64,000 bases of DNA. Origin: Haloplanus litoreus (GTDB lineage Archaea > Halobacteriota > Halobacteria > Halobacteriales > Haloferacaceae). The position numbers and the translations under genes are program-made. Shown here piece by piece: positions 33,523 to 42,402 of this stretch. The notes beneath the pieces are model-generated. The model searched no databases and was not told the origin of the DNA. It saw only the letters and a list, made by a program, of their open reading frames with translations. The stretch lies in the NCBI RefSeq assembly GCF_042677945.1, contig NZ_JBHUDN010000001.1; one strand, written 5' to 3'. Position 1 is the stretch's first letter. Each line of letters begins with the position of its first letter.

Positions 33523-33894
33523 ATGGGCTACCACGTCGTCGATTCGGACGAAGTCGAGCCGGACCCCGACCGCCCCTGTACGCGCCGGTCGCTGTCCGAT
33601 CCCGCCGGCCTCACACAGATGGCGATCAACCGCTACACGGCCGACCCCGGCGAGGAGCTCCCGCTCGCATACCACTACCACGACGACCAGGAGGAGGCCT
33701 TCTACGTCCTCTCGGGGACGCTCCACGTCGACACGCCCGAGGGGACCCTAGAGGCGGGACCGAACGCCCTGCTCACCGTCGAACCGGGCAGCCCGCAGTT
33801 CGCGTACAACCCCGCAGACGCCGACGAACCGGTCGACGTCGTAGCTATCGGCGCCCCACCGTCCGCCGACGACGTCCACGCGTACGACCCGTGA
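33523..33894 (+). CDS. Cupin domain protein
   Basis: 123-residue single-domain cupin. Motif 1 is LAYHYHDDQEEAFYVLSGTL with two metal-ligand His and a Glu; motif 2 is around PGSPQFAYNP, where the usual third His is replaced, so the metal site may be incomplete. Such small cupins are often isomerases, dioxygenases or ligand sensors. It is followed by a GTG that overlaps its TGA (GTGA at 33891-33894), so it is coupled to the next gene. Confidence 0.85.
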   Translation: MGYHVVDSDEVEPDPDRPCTRRSLSDPAGLTQMAINRYTADPGEELPLAYHYHDDQEEAFYVLSGTLHVDTPEGTLEAGPNALLTVEPGSPQFAYNPADADEPVDVVAIGAPPSADDVHAYDP

Positions 33895-34541
33895 GCGACG
33901 AGGACGCTGGCGTCAGAACCGGGACCGACGGCGACGCCGTTGCCCCCGAGTCGGACGCCACGGACCCTGCCGTCCCCGACGACGTTCCCGAGTGGGACGA
34001 CGAGTACGTCGACCGGGTGAGCGACCGCCTGATGTTCAACTACGATCTGGAGCGGGAGTACCGGGTCGACGGCGAGACGTTCGACCTCTACGGCCGCCTC
34101 GAAATCCACACGCAGAAGAAGTTCTTCCACCCCGCCATCACCTACGGCCACCACGCCTCCTTCGAACACCTGTTCCTCCGGCGGACCGAGAGTGTCCGGG
34201 TGGCGGCTCTCGAACGCCTCGTCGCCCTCGCCGACGACCTGGCGAACCGCTGGATCGAGGCCGACGAGGAACATTACGCGACGGAGTTCACGTTCGTCCT
34301 CGTGGTCCCCGACATCCCCGACGAGGTGCGCGAGTTCGTCACCTCTTTCTCCGGCCGCGAGATGCTGAAGTACGGCTACAACGGGTACTACGAGACTCAC
34401 CTCGCCGTCGTCGCCCCCGACGCGGAGGCGGTCGTGACGAGTCGGCGTGCCGACGTCGGCGAGGCGCTCACCGTCTGGGAACCCATCGAGTCCGGCCGGC
34501 CGGGACCGCTCGAACGTCTCAAACGCCGGTTGCTCGGCTGA
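33891..34541 (+). CDS. Conserved haloarchaeal protein of unknown function (216 aa)
   Basis: 216 residues from a GTG at 33891 that overlaps the cupin stop. The first 35 residues are acidic and disordered; the remainder looks globular: WDDEYVDRVSDRLMFNYDLE, GRLEIHTQKKFFHPAITYG, YATEFTFVLVVPDIPDEVRE and a last helix GPLERLKRRLLG. The recurring His/Tyr/Phe-rich strands suggest a beta-rich fold. I do not recognise a function. Coupling to a cupin suggests a common small-molecule task. The 166 bases that follow (34542-34707) hold no gene I can support. Confidence 0.75.
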   Translation: MSDEDAGVRTGTDGDAVAPESDATDPAVPDDVPEWDDEYVDRVSDRLMFNYDLEREYRVDGETFDLYGRLEIHTQKKFFHPAITYGHHASFEHLFLRRTESVRVAALERLVALADDLANRWIEADEEHYATEFTFVLVVPDIPDEVREFVTSFSGREMLKYGYNGYYETHLAVVAPDAEAVVTSRRADVGEALTVWEPIESGRPGPLERLKRRLLG

Positions 34542-34707
34542 TCGACCCGTCCCACACGCAGTTCCCACCCCGCACACGACCGGTCTGTTACCGTATCGAG
34601 CGCAGCGGCGACTACGTCACGCTCACCGTCGTGACGGCGCGATGGCTGGACGCACCGCTCGACCGACTGCTCGGTGCCCTGCGCCACGAAAAAAGTAGTC
34701 GCGACCG

Positions 34708-36528
34708 TCAGTCGTCGTCGGCGGGTTCGCCGCCGTCGGCGACGGCCGCCCCAGTGCCGCGGGCTTCTCGGATGTTGTTGATGCCCATGTAGGCTATCGA
34801 CAAGGCCAGCCAGACGAGGACCAGGGCGATGATGATCTGGACGGCCGCGGAGGCCATCGCGACGGTCGATCCCCCGTCGGCCCAGTTCCCCTGGAAGAAC
34901 TTCTGATACAGGTTCTGATACAGCGCCAGATACAGCAGGGCCGTCGTGGTGATGACGAACATGAACGCCATCGGTGCGCCGGTGGAGATGAGCTGTTTCT
35001 GGTCGTCCCAGTTGGCGAGCCAGATGGTCGCCACCAGTAGCGCGAGCGCCGCGAGCGTCTGGTTCGCGCCGCCGAACAGCGGCCAGAGGTCGGCCCACCG
35101 GCCGGAGGCGACGAGGATGTACGCCGGAAGCACCTGGAGGCTGGCGTTGACGTAACGGTTGGCCGCCACCTCCTGTACCTGCGTCTCGGGCGTCCCGACG
35201 AGTTCCTCGATCATGTACCGCCCCAGTCGAACTGCCGTGTCGGTGCTGGTGAGGAGGAAGCTCACGAGCACGAGGCCCATGAACGGCGCGGCGAAGGCCT
35301 CCGGAATCCCGAACCCGATGTTGAGGATCAGGCCGCCACCAGCCGCGAAGTTCGGGAGCGCGAGCCCGATACCGCCGCCCGTCGGCACCTCGGCGTACAC
35401 CGCGACGGTGACGATGGCGACGGTGGCGAGCAGTCCCTCGCCGAGCATCCCGCCGTACCCGATGGTCCGGGCGTCCGTCTCCTTGTCCAGTTGCTTCGCC
35501 GTCGTGCCCGAGGAGACCAGCGAGTGGAAGCCGCTGATCGTCCCGCAGGCGATTGTGACGAAAAGCAGTGGGAACAGCGGCAAGGTGGTTTCGACCAGTG
35601 CCCCCCCCCAGAACCCGGCGTACGCGGGCACGTTGATGGTGAGCTGCTGGCCGGCCCCGGTGAGCGTTCCGACGATCACCGCGAGCAGCGTCCCGCCCAC
35701 GCCGGCGTACAGCAGGCTCGACGTGAGGAAGTCACGCGGCTGGAGCAGCACCCAGACGGGGAGGACGCTGGCGATGAATCCGTAGACGAGGACTACCGGA
35801 ATCCACGTCGCGATGTTGACGCTCCCGAGTACCGGTGGCAGCGGACTCCCCGACAGCAGGACGATGGTTCCCGCCGGATAGTCGCCCGGCACCAGCGCGA
35901 GGGGGTACTGGACGCCGATCCACACGCCGGCGAAGACGGCGGCGACGAACGCCATCGTCCCCGGCAGGAAGGGCAAGTCGAGTTGGTAGAGATACACCCC
36001 GAACACCAACGCCAAGACGATATACACCAGCGACGCCGTCGCCGCCTGCGGGTAGGCGTTGAACACCACGGCGATGACGAGGCCGAACACCGCCACCACG
36101 AGGATGATCGTCAGGAACGCGAACCAGAGGATCATGTCCTTGCCGCGTTCGCCGACGTACTCTCCGATGATGTACCCGATCGACTTCCCCTCGTGGCGCA
36201 TGCTCGACGTCAGCGCCATGAAGTCGTGTACCGATCCGAACAGCGGATTGCCGATGGCAACCCAGAGGAACGCCGGCACCCAGCCCCAGACCACCGTCGC
36301 CGTGATCGGTCCGACGATGGGCGCCCCGCCCGCGATACTCGAATAGTGATGCCCCAGTAACACCGGCTTCTTGGACGGGACGTACTCCTGTCCGTCCTGA
36401 TACTTGTGCGCTGGTGTCTCACGGTCGTCGTCCAGGTCGACGAACTGAGCGAGGTATCGTGAATACCCCAGATACGCCACCGTGAACGACACGAGCGTGA
36501 GCACCACCAGTGTGATAGCCTGTACCAT
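34708..36528 (-). CDS. cstA: Carbon starvation protein A (CstA) family transporter
   Basis: 606-residue membrane protein with about 16 hydrophobic segments. CstA homologues transport pyruvate or peptides. The family signature is visible: KPVLLGHHYSSIAGGAPIVG near residues 53-72, VWGWVPAFLWVAIGNPLFGSVHDF after it, and the FHSLVSSGTTAKQ motif in the middle. It is shorter than E. coli CstA (about 700), as is common in archaea. It stands alone on the minus strand with a well-defined AT-rich promoter, suggesting separate regulation. Confidence 0.92.
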   Translation of the reverse strand: MVQAITLVVLTLVSFTVAYLGYSRYLAQFVDLDDDRETPAHKYQDGQEYVPSKKPVLLGHHYSSIAGGAPIVGPITATVVWGWVPAFLWVAIGNPLFGSVHDFMALTSSMRHEGKSIGYIIGEYVGERGKDMILWFAFLTIILVVAVFGLVIAVVFNAYPQAATASLVYIVLALVFGVYLYQLDLPFLPGTMAFVAAVFAGVWIGVQYPLALVPGDYPAGTIVLLSGSPLPPVLGSVNIATWIPVVLVYGFIASVLPVWVLLQPRDFLTSSLLYAGVGGTLLAVIVGTLTGAGQQLTINVPAYAGFWGGALVETTLPLFPLLFVTIACGTISGFHSLVSSGTTAKQLDKETDARTIGYGGMLGEGLLATVAIVTVAVYAEVPTGGGIGLALPNFAAGGGLILNIGFGIPEAFAAPFMGLVLVSFLLTSTDTAVRLGRYMIEELVGTPETQVQEVAANRYVNASLQVLPAYILVASGRWADLWPLFGGANQTLAALALLVATIWLANWDDQKQLISTGAPMAFMFVITTTALLYLALYQNLYQKFFQGNWADGGSTVAMASAAVQIIIALVLVWLALSIAYMGINNIREARGTGAAVADGGEPADDD

Positions 36529-36560
36529 GTGTGTGACCCAAGCTAAATTCAGGAAAAAAT

Positions 36561-36570
36561 ATTATTTAAA
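36561..36570 (-). promoter_or_regulatory. TATA-type promoter of cstA
   Basis: The minus strand reads tttaaataat within a 20-base AT-rich tract, centred about 38 bases before the cstA ATG, which would give a leader of about 10-14 bases. The tract stands out sharply from the surrounding GC-rich DNA. Confidence 0.6.
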
Positions 36571-36666
36571 CCTTGGGCATTTGCCCACGAAACCTGCAAT
36601 TCCGCCGACTTCACCGCTCGGCGCCCACGGACCGAGAGCGGCCGCCGGCGCCCACCGCCGTTCCCG

Positions 36667-37617
36667 TTATACGGGTACGTCGAGTTCGTCGGCCACCTCG
36701 GCGAGGAGCGACCCCTTCACTTCGCGGACCCGGGTCTCCACTTCGGCGACCACCGGCGGGTCGAACGTCTCGTGGAGTTCCGTCAGCCGTTCGTGTTCGG
36801 TCGCCACGCGGTCACGAAGATACCGCGCGCCCCGACCGTTCTCGTCGTCGTCCGGTTCGGGTGTTAGCCTGTTTACCGCCAGTCCCCGAACGGTGAGGCC
36901 GTGGTCGGCCAACCCGTCGATGGCTCGGCGAGTCTCCCTGATCGACAGTTCGTCCGGGTTGACGACGAGGTAGAACGCCGCCTCGTCGCGGAGGGTGTGT
37001 TTCGCGAACTCGAACATCTCCTTGCGCTCCTGTAGGCGGGCGATGATCGGGTCGCCGTCCATCATCCGCCGGGGTTCCTGGTTGCCGATGGCCGCCCGTT
37101 CGAACAGTTTGACGCTCTTTTTGCGCTTGTGGAGCAGGCGGTCGATCCACCCCTCCAGGAACTCCGGGAGCGAGAGGAGTCGCAGGGTGCCACCGGTCGG
37201 CGAGGTGTCGAAGACGACGCGGTCGTAGGGGTCGGCGTCGCGCATCACGTCGATGAAGCGGTCGAACAGCGCCGCCTCGTAGGCGCCCGGCGTCTGGTGG
37301 GCCATCTCGATCTGTCGGTCGATTTCGTTGACCATCGCCGGGCTCACCTGATCGCCCATGGCCCGCTTGGTCTCCATCAGGTGCCGTTCGAGTTCGTCGT
37401 CCGGATCGATTTCCATGACCGACAGGTTCTCGATACCTTCGACTGGCCGCGGTTCGTCGTCGAACTCCTGATCGAACACGTCGGCGGTGCTGTGGGCGGG
37501 GTCCGTCGACACGACCAGCGTCTTTAGCCCCGACCGCGCGCACTTCTGCCCGTACGCGCTCGACATCGTGGTCTTGCCTACCCCGCCTTTCCCGCCGAAG
37601 AAGACGAATCGCTCCAT
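36667..37617 (-). CDS. Get3/ArsA-family ATPase
   Basis: 316-residue deviant-Walker-A ATPase (SIMIBI class), homologue of the tail-anchored protein chaperone Get3/TRC40 and of the arsenite-pump ATPase ArsA. The P-loop is GGKGGVGKTT at 8-17; switch I/II are STDPAHSTAD and FDTSPTGGTLRLLSLP; the nucleotide-sensing NRLTPEP follows near the C-terminus. A single domain fits Get3 rather than the double-domain ArsA; no arsenic genes are nearby. ATG 37617 is two bases inside the stop of the preceding gene. Client handling is inferred from the family. Confidence 0.9.
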   Translation of the reverse strand: MERFVFFGGKGGVGKTTMSSAYGQKCARSGLKTLVVSTDPAHSTADVFDQEFDDEPRPVEGIENLSVMEIDPDDELERHLMETKRAMGDQVSPAMVNEIDRQIEMAHQTPGAYEAALFDRFIDVMRDADPYDRVVFDTSPTGGTLRLLSLPEFLEGWIDRLLHKRKKSVKLFERAAIGNQEPRRMMDGDPIIARLQERKEMFEFAKHTLRDEAAFYLVVNPDELSIRETRRAIDGLADHGLTVRGLAVNRLTPEPDDDENGRGARYLRDRVATEHERLTELHETFDPPVVAEVETRVREVKGSLLAEVADELDVPV

Positions 37618-37913
37618 CAGAAGTGGTACTGCTCGCCTTTGCGTTCGAGCAGCGACCCCCGGTTCCACATCCGTCGCTCCCACGCCTCGAACTCGTCTTC
37701 GAGATACGGCAGGAGTTCGGCCGTGTAGTACGACACCGGACTCGGGATGCCGAAGGCGTCGGGGAAGCAGGCGAGCATGAAGGTGTCCTCCTGATCTTCG
37801 GCTTCGTGTTCGATCTTCTCGTAGGCCGGGTGGCTCACCAGGCCGTGATACAGCCCCCGGAGCCACTCCTCGGCGACCTGCCGGAAGTGGGCGATTCGTT
37901 CCGCGAGATCCAT
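37617..37913 (-). CDS. Small conserved protein coupled to the Get3-like ATPase
   Basis: 98-residue helical protein that begins MDLAERIAHFRQVAEEWLRG and contains LACFPDAFGIPSPVSYYTAE followed by an acidic helix and a basic end. No membrane segment or catalytic motif is seen. Its stop overlaps the ATPase ATG (TGATG at 37615-37619), which means tight coupling. Function unknown; it could be an ATPase cofactor. The divergent gap to cobW (37914-38011) holds both promoters. Confidence 0.75.
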   Translation of the reverse strand: MDLAERIAHFRQVAEEWLRGLYHGLVSHPAYEKIEHEAEDQEDTFMLACFPDAFGIPSPVSYYTAELLPYLEDEFEAWERRMWNRGSLLERKGEQYHF

Positions 37914-38011
37914 AGCGTCACTCCCGGTGGAGCGGAGAAAAACGTATCGTCGGTCGCCCGGTCCGGGCGCACGTCCGCGGGGTTAAGGTGTCGCCGCGCC
38001 CACGCCTTCCC

Positions 38012-39229
38012 ATGCCACGGGACGCCATCCCCGTCACCATCCTGAGCGGGAGCCTCGGCGCCGGCAAGACGACGCTGCTCAACCACCTGCTCAGCGAGGC
38101 GGGCGACCGCGACGTCGCCGTCCTCGTCAACGACATGGGGGAGATCAACGTCGACGCCGACCTGGTGAGCCAGAACGCGGATCTGGCCGTCGACGGCGTG
38201 ACCGAACTCTCGAACGGCTGTATCTGCTGTGAACTGCAGGACGACCTCGAAACCGCCGTCGTCCGCCTCGCTTCCGACCGCGACTTCGACCACCTCGTCG
38301 TCGAGGCCTCCGGCATCTCCGAACCCCGCCCGGTCGCCCGCCTGTTCACTACCGGCTCTCGGGCCGCCGCCCGCTACGAGGTGGCCTCCATCGTCGCCGT
38401 CGTCGACGCCCGCCAGTTCCACGACGCCTTCGGTGAGGCGGGCGCCGCGACGCGCCGCGAGACTCCCGACGACGAGGCCCGTCCGCTCTCGGACCTCCTG
38501 GTCGAGGACGTGGAGGCCGCCGACCTCGTCCTGCTGAACAAGGCAGACCTCGTGACCGAGGCGGAACTCGACGCCGTCGAGGAGATGGTGCGGGCGCTCC
38601 GCCCCGACGCCGAGGTGCGACGGACGGAACACAGCCGCGTCGACGCGGACACGCTCCTGCGGGCGCGCTACGACCCCGAAACGGTCGACGAAGCGGGGTG
38701 GAAGCGTGCGCTCGACGCGGACGAGGACGACGAGGGGCACGCTCACGCCCACGCTCACGACCACGCCCATCCCGAAACCGTCTACGGCGTCACCTCCTTC
38801 ACCTACCGTCGTCGCCGCCCCTTCCATCCCGAGCGGTTCCGCGCGCTCCTCGTCGACCTCCCGCCCACGGTGGACCGGGCCAAGGGTACCTGCTGGGTCG
38901 CCAACGGCGCCGACCTGGCGTACTCCATGCACCAGGCCGGCCCCTCGGTTCGGGTCGAAGCAGCGGGCCCCTGGATCGCCAGCCTGCCCGAGTTCGAACG
39001 GGACGCCTACCGGCGCAACCGCTCGGACCTCGACTGGGACGAGGAGTGGGGCGACCGACGGGTCGAACTCGTGTTCATCGGGCGGGAGATGGACGAGGAC
39101 GGCCTGGTCGCGGCACTCGACGACTGTCTCCTCACCGACGCGGAGCTATCGGCCGCGTGGGAGACGTTCGAGAACGCGTTCCCGACCGAGGGGGGCGAGG
39201 AGTGGGTGGTCGTGGAGCCGACGCCCTAA
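38012..39229 (+). CDS. CobW/COG0523 family GTP-binding metallochaperone
   Basis: 405-residue G3E GTPase. Walker A GSLGAGKT is at 13-20, the metal-binding CICC at 70-73 (in NGCICCEL), and the guanine motif is LLNKADL. A C-terminal CobW_C domain follows. Between them lies a His-rich metal loop, EGHAHAHAHDHAHPETVYG, near residue 245. It likely delivers or stores zinc, or another divalent metal. A TATA-like box (ggttaaggtg, 37981-37990) lies about 27 bases upstream of the ATG. A zinc-ribbon protein gene lies convergent at its 3' end. Confidence 0.92.
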   Translation: MPRDAIPVTILSGSLGAGKTTLLNHLLSEAGDRDVAVLVNDMGEINVDADLVSQNADLAVDGVTELSNGCICCELQDDLETAVVRLASDRDFDHLVVEASGISEPRPVARLFTTGSRAAARYEVASIVAVVDARQFHDAFGEAGAATRRETPDDEARPLSDLLVEDVEAADLVLLNKADLVTEAELDAVEEMVRALRPDAEVRRTEHSRVDADTLLRARYDPETVDEAGWKRALDADEDDEGHAHAHAHDHAHPETVYGVTSFTYRRRRPFHPERFRALLVDLPPTVDRAKGTCWVANGADLAYSMHQAGPSVRVEAAGPWIASLPEFERDAYRRNRSDLDWDEEWGDRRVELVFIGREMDEDGLVAALDDCLLTDAELSAAWETFENAFPTEGGEEWVVVEPTP

Positions 39230-39447
39230 CAGGCACACCCGGTCGACCCGGGCGACCGCTCGAACGTCATCGCCTCGCCGCAGGACGGACAGGTCGGCGG
39301 ATCGTCGCCCGCTACGTCCAGGTCGAGTCTCCGCTCCCCACAGTCGTGACACCAGTACGCCCCCTTCGACTCCCCGCGCCCGTCGCCGCGGTTCGTCGCC
39401 GCCGACGAAGCCCGCAGGGTGTCGGTGATCGTGTCGAGTAGTCCCAT
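39226..39447 (-). CDS. Small zinc-ribbon protein
   Basis: 73 residues: a short helix, a Gly/Arg-rich spacer, then a zinc ribbon with CxxC pairs in YWCHDCGERRL and PTCPSCGEAM, and a C-terminal GCAC that may add ligands. The stop overlaps the cobW stop on the other strand (CTAA, 39226-39229). Function unknown; it is a plausible zinc-dependent RNA/DNA or protein binder. Confidence 0.75.
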   Translation of the reverse strand: MGLLDTITDTLRASSAATNRGDGRGESKGAYWCHDCGERRLDLDVAGDDPPTCPSCGEAMTFERSPGSTGCAC

Positions 39448-39581
39448 AGCGAACGGTTCACACGCCGACGGCTAAAGCCTCGCTCGCTCGTCCGCGACTC
39501 GCGCACGGTCGTCGTACTGGCGGCCGTCTGTCGGTACGGTGGTGATCCGCCGCACCACCGGAAAACGGGTACGACGGCGGG

Positions 39582-39776
39582 TCAGGTGTCCTCCTCGCCC
39601 TCCAGTTCCCCGACCCGGCGCTCCAAGGCGGCGATCCGGTCCGAGCGCGACGCCCACCTGGCGCCGAGGGCCGCGCCGGCGACGACGCCGGCGACGATGC
39701 CGACCGGTCCGAAGACGCCGCCGAGCATCCCGAGGACGCCCGCGAGCGCGACGGTAACGAGGTCACGCCAGTCCAT
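39582..39776 (-). CDS. Small membrane protein with C-terminal coiled coil
   Basis: 64 residues. A long Gly/Val/Ala-rich hydrophobic stretch (LAGVLGMLGGVFGPVGIVAG and beyond) makes one or two membrane helices, then ASRSDRIAALERRVGELEGE forms a short charged coiled coil. No function recognised. The 134 bases before it (39448-39581) hold no gene. Confidence 0.65.
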   Translation of the reverse strand: MDWRDLVTVALAGVLGMLGGVFGPVGIVAGVVAGAALGARWASRSDRIAALERRVGELEGEEDT

Positions 39777-39824
39777 GGTGTCATCAGGCCGTCCGTCGCC
39801 GTATAGGTTGGCGTCCCCGCATCG

Positions 39825-40235
39825 TCACGTCGCCTCTTCGGCCACCCCGTCCAGCAGGCGCTCCAGTTCGCCCCGTCGCTTCCACGCCGCCAACCGGTCG
39901 GTGAGCGCCGGGACGGGGAGGCCGAGGCTCACCGCCGACCGCGCGGTCACGCGCGACCCCTCGTTCTCCGCCCGAATCGTGAGCTCCGTCGTCATGGCGT
40001 CGAACGGCCCCGCGTCGCCGGCCTGGGTGTAGTGGAGGCCGTCGGATCGCTCCTCGAACCGCAGGGTGAGTTCCAGGCCGCGGGCGCCCGCGGTGACGTG
40101 CGTTCCGTCCCCCTCGTCGCTCACGTCCCGCACCGTGAAGCTCCCCTCGCTGGCCACCACCGTCGCGGGCGTCAGGATGCGTTCGACCGTTCGGGGCGGT
40201 GCCGGCACGAACCGTGAGACTTCCACCTCGCGCAT
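39825..40235 (-). CDS. SRPBCC (START/Bet v1-like) family protein
   Basis: 136 residues from ATG 40235. A helix-grip fold is suggested by REVEVSRFVPAPPRTVERIL at the start, strands such as FTVRDVSDEGDGTHVTAGA and LELTLRFEERSDGLHYTQAG, and a long C-terminal helix (LTDRLAAWKRRGELERLLDG). SRPBCC proteins bind hydrophobic ligands; many haloarchaeal members are polyketide-cyclase-like and uncharacterised. It follows the membrane protein at 40252-40572 by 16 bases on the same strand. Confidence 0.75.
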   Translation of the reverse strand: MREVEVSRFVPAPPRTVERILTPATVVASEGSFTVRDVSDEGDGTHVTAGARGLELTLRFEERSDGLHYTQAGDAGPFDAMTTELTIRAENEGSRVTARSAVSLGLPVPALTDRLAAWKRRGELERLLDGVAEEAT

Positions 40236-40251
40236 CGTCCCGACCAACGCG

Positions 40252-40572
40252 TCACCGCACCAAAAGCGGGAGGGACAGCGCAACGAGCAGCGCCGCACCC
40301 ACGAGGGCGGCATAAAAGAGCCCCAGGATGCGCTGTTCCGTGGGAATCTCCGCCCGGAGATCCGGTCGTGCCGTGTGGACGAGGCGGTGGTAGGCCACCA
40401 CCACGGCGCCCGCACAGGCGAGGGCGGGGACACCGATCACCGCCGGCCCCTCCATCCCAATCGCGATGCAGTAGACGGGGCCGAAGGAGAAGACGACGAG
40501 GACGGTCATCGCCGTCACGACGAGGAACGGAACGGCGTCGACGGGTGTGCCCTCGCGGTTCCGGAGGCGCAT
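40252..40572 (-). CDS. Small membrane protein (three helices)
   Basis: 106 residues from ATG 40572. Three hydrophobic segments are visible: AVPFLVVTAMTVLVVFSFGP, GPAVIGVPALACAGAVVVAY and ILGLFYAALVGAALLVALSL, separated by a charged loop RLVHTARPDLRAEIPTEQR. No motif is recognised. It is the first gene of a pair with the SRPBCC protein. Confidence 0.65.
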   Translation of the reverse strand: MRLRNREGTPVDAVPFLVVTAMTVLVVFSFGPVYCIAIGMEGPAVIGVPALACAGAVVVAYHRLVHTARPDLRAEIPTEQRILGLFYAALVGAALLVALSLPLLVR

Positions 40573-40668
40573 GGGGGGCGTTGGGACCCGATCGCAAAAA
40601 ACTCGCGTGGCCGGTCGAACCGGCCGGACACCCGACCGTTTAAGTCCTCGCCCCGGACATCTCGACGT

Positions 40669-40842
40669 ATGGCCGAGGGCGACCCCCGGGTGCTGTTCGT
40701 GATGAACCTCGTGCTGTCGTCCATCTTCGCCACCGTCGTGATCTGGGGGCTGGATTTCATCGACGTCGTCGCACTCACCCCGTGGAACGTCGCCTCCCTC
40801 GCGCTCTTGGTGATGGCGCTGACCTACGTCGTGACCCGGTGA
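40669..40842 (+). CDS. Short two-helix membrane protein
   Basis: 57 residues from ATG 40669: MAEGDPRVLFVMNLVLSSIF opens the first membrane helix, then GLDFIDVVALTPWN as a loop, and SLALLVMALTYVVTR as the second. Such short proteins are conserved in haloarchaea with no known role. It has a TATA-like box (gtttaagtcc near 40638) about 30 bases upstream. Confidence 0.65.
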   Translation: MAEGDPRVLFVMNLVLSSIFATVVIWGLDFIDVVALTPWNVASLALLVMALTYVVTR

Positions 40843-40900
40843 GCCGTATCGCCCGGCGCCGTGGACCGGGTGTAGGGCGCCTGCCGCCGACGATGTCGCC

Positions 40901-40909
40901 AATTTAAGG
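40901..40909 (+). promoter_or_regulatory. TATA-type promoter of upp
   Basis: The sequence aatttaagg lies about 29 bases before the upp ATG (40933), consistent with a nearly leaderless transcript. Confidence 0.55.
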
Positions 40910-40932
40910 TTCTCGACTCGCGGAGTAGGTGT

Positions 40933-41610
40933 ATGACCATCGAAGACCGCGACGACGCGTACCTCATCACGCACGCCCTCGCGAAGGACACCCTCTCGAA
41001 GATCCGTGACGCCGACACCGAACAGGTCGCCTTCCGAAAGGGCCTGGTGAAACTCGGCCGTATCTGTGGCTACGAGATCATCGACGGCGCGATGGAGACC
41101 GAGTACGTCTCCATCGAGACGCCGATGGCCGAGACGACCGGTGAACGCGTGAAGGGACTCGACGACGTGGTCATCATCAACGTTCTCCGGGCGGCGACGC
41201 CGTTCGTCGAGGGCCTCCTCAAGGCCTTCCCCCGCGCCAAGCAGGGAGTCATCAGTGCCGGCCGCGACGAGGAGGCGGGCATGAACGACGACGGCGAGTT
41301 CCCCATCACCGTCGACTACGTGAAACTCCCCGAGATCCGCGAACAGGACACCGTCATCGTCGCCGACCCGATGCTCGCCACCGGGTCGACGATGTCGGCC
41401 GTCCTCGAGTACGTCCTCGAGGGGCAGGCGACGCCCGAGAACCTCTTCGTCCTCTCGGCGGTCAGCGCCCCGGCCGGTCTGCTCCGCGTTGCCGACGCCG
41501 TCCCCGAGGCCGACCTCCTGACCGTCGCCATCGACGACCACCTCGACGAGAACGGCTTCATCGTCCCCGGCCTCGGCGACGCCGGCGACCGCGCCTTTCG
41601 GACGACGTAA
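40933..41610 (+). CDS. upp: Uracil phosphoribosyltransferase
   Basis: 225-residue pyrimidine-salvage enzyme making UMP from uracil and PRPP. The PRPP loop is DTVIVADPMLATGSTM near residues 137-152, and the substrate hood residues are in NVLRAATPFVEGLLKAFPRA and SAPAGLLRVADAVPEADLLT. Length and the C-terminal PGLGDAGDRAFRTT fit Upp. It is not next to other pyrimidine genes. The 186 bases after it (41611-41796) hold no supported gene. Confidence 0.95.
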   Translation: MTIEDRDDAYLITHALAKDTLSKIRDADTEQVAFRKGLVKLGRICGYEIIDGAMETEYVSIETPMAETTGERVKGLDDVVIINVLRAATPFVEGLLKAFPRAKQGVISAGRDEEAGMNDDGEFPITVDYVKLPEIREQDTVIVADPMLATGSTMSAVLEYVLEGQATPENLFVLSAVSAPAGLLRVADAVPEADLLTVAIDDHLDENGFIVPGLGDAGDRAFRTT

Positions 41611-41796
41611 GCTAACCCCTGCGCTTCACGTCGAAGACCACCCGACAGCGCCGTGATTCACCGCCGAACCATCTCCACCGAAGCGACCCCCCGGAGCGCT
41701 CGGTAGCGCTCCGTACCCATACGAATCGTTGTCCCTGTTTCCCGGCCGTCGCCGCCCCGTTCGGTGACGGCCGGCGCCGACTTCCGACGGTCCGTC

Positions 41797-42402
41797 TCAC
41801 CCGAGTTCGACCCGACCGCCCGTCGCGGATCGGAGGCGGTCCCGGAGGGCGTCGGCCTCGGCGACGGGGACGCGCACGTCGAACGAGACGCGCTCCTCGT
41901 AGGCCGCCTCGAAGTCGACACCCTCGCTCTCCAGAATCCCGCGGACGGTGCCGGAGTCGTCGTAGTCGACGGTGACGGCCACACGCTCGTGGGGTCGTTC
42001 CTCCACCACGCCGGCGGCGTCGACGGCGTCACTCACGCCGCGGGCGTAGGCGCGCGCCAACCCTCCGACGCCGAGGTTGACGCCGCCGTAGTAGCGCGTC
42101 ACCACCGCGACGACGTTCCGCAGGTCGCGCTGGACGAGGACGTTCAGCGCGGGTTTGCCCGCCGACCCCGTGGGTTCGCCGTCGTCGCTCGACCACTCCC
42201 GGAGCATATCGCCCCCTTCGGCGGGCACGCGGTAGGCGGGGACGTTGTGGGTCGCGTCGGCGTAGGCCGCCCGCACCTCGTCGACGAACGCCTCCGCCTC
42301 CGCGACGGATTCCGCGGGCGCGACGTGGCCGACGAACTCCGATCCCTTCACTTCGAAGTCCGCCTGTGCGCGCGCTTCGACCGTCCGGTACGTCTCGCTC
42401 AT
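41797..42402 (-). CDS. IMPACT/YigZ family protein
   Basis: 201 residues. The N-terminal UPF0029 (IMPACT) domain carries SSDDGEPTGSAGKPAL and VTRYYGGVNLGVGGLARAY, the two hallmark motifs. The C-terminal part is a ferredoxin-like DUF1949 domain. IMPACT modulates Gcn2 in eukaryotes, but in archaea and bacteria it is of unknown function and has been linked to ribosome-related or peptidase-like tasks. Its ATG overlaps the stop of the ACT gene upstream (TGATG at 42400-42404). Confidence 0.9.
   Translation of the reverse strand: MSETYRTVEARAQADFEVKGSEFVGHVAPAESVAEAEAFVDEVRAAYADATHNVPAYRVPAEGGDMLREWSSDDGEPTGSAGKPALNVLVQRDLRNVVAVVTRYYGGVNLGVGGLARAYARGVSDAVDAAGVVEERPHERVAVTVDYDDSGTVRGILESEGVDFEAAYEERVSFDVRVPVAEADALRDRLRSATGGRVELG

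Noticed and set aside
34542..34707. Coding-like frame in the gap before cstA
   Set aside because: No start codon or recognisable motif on either strand and the gap is short.
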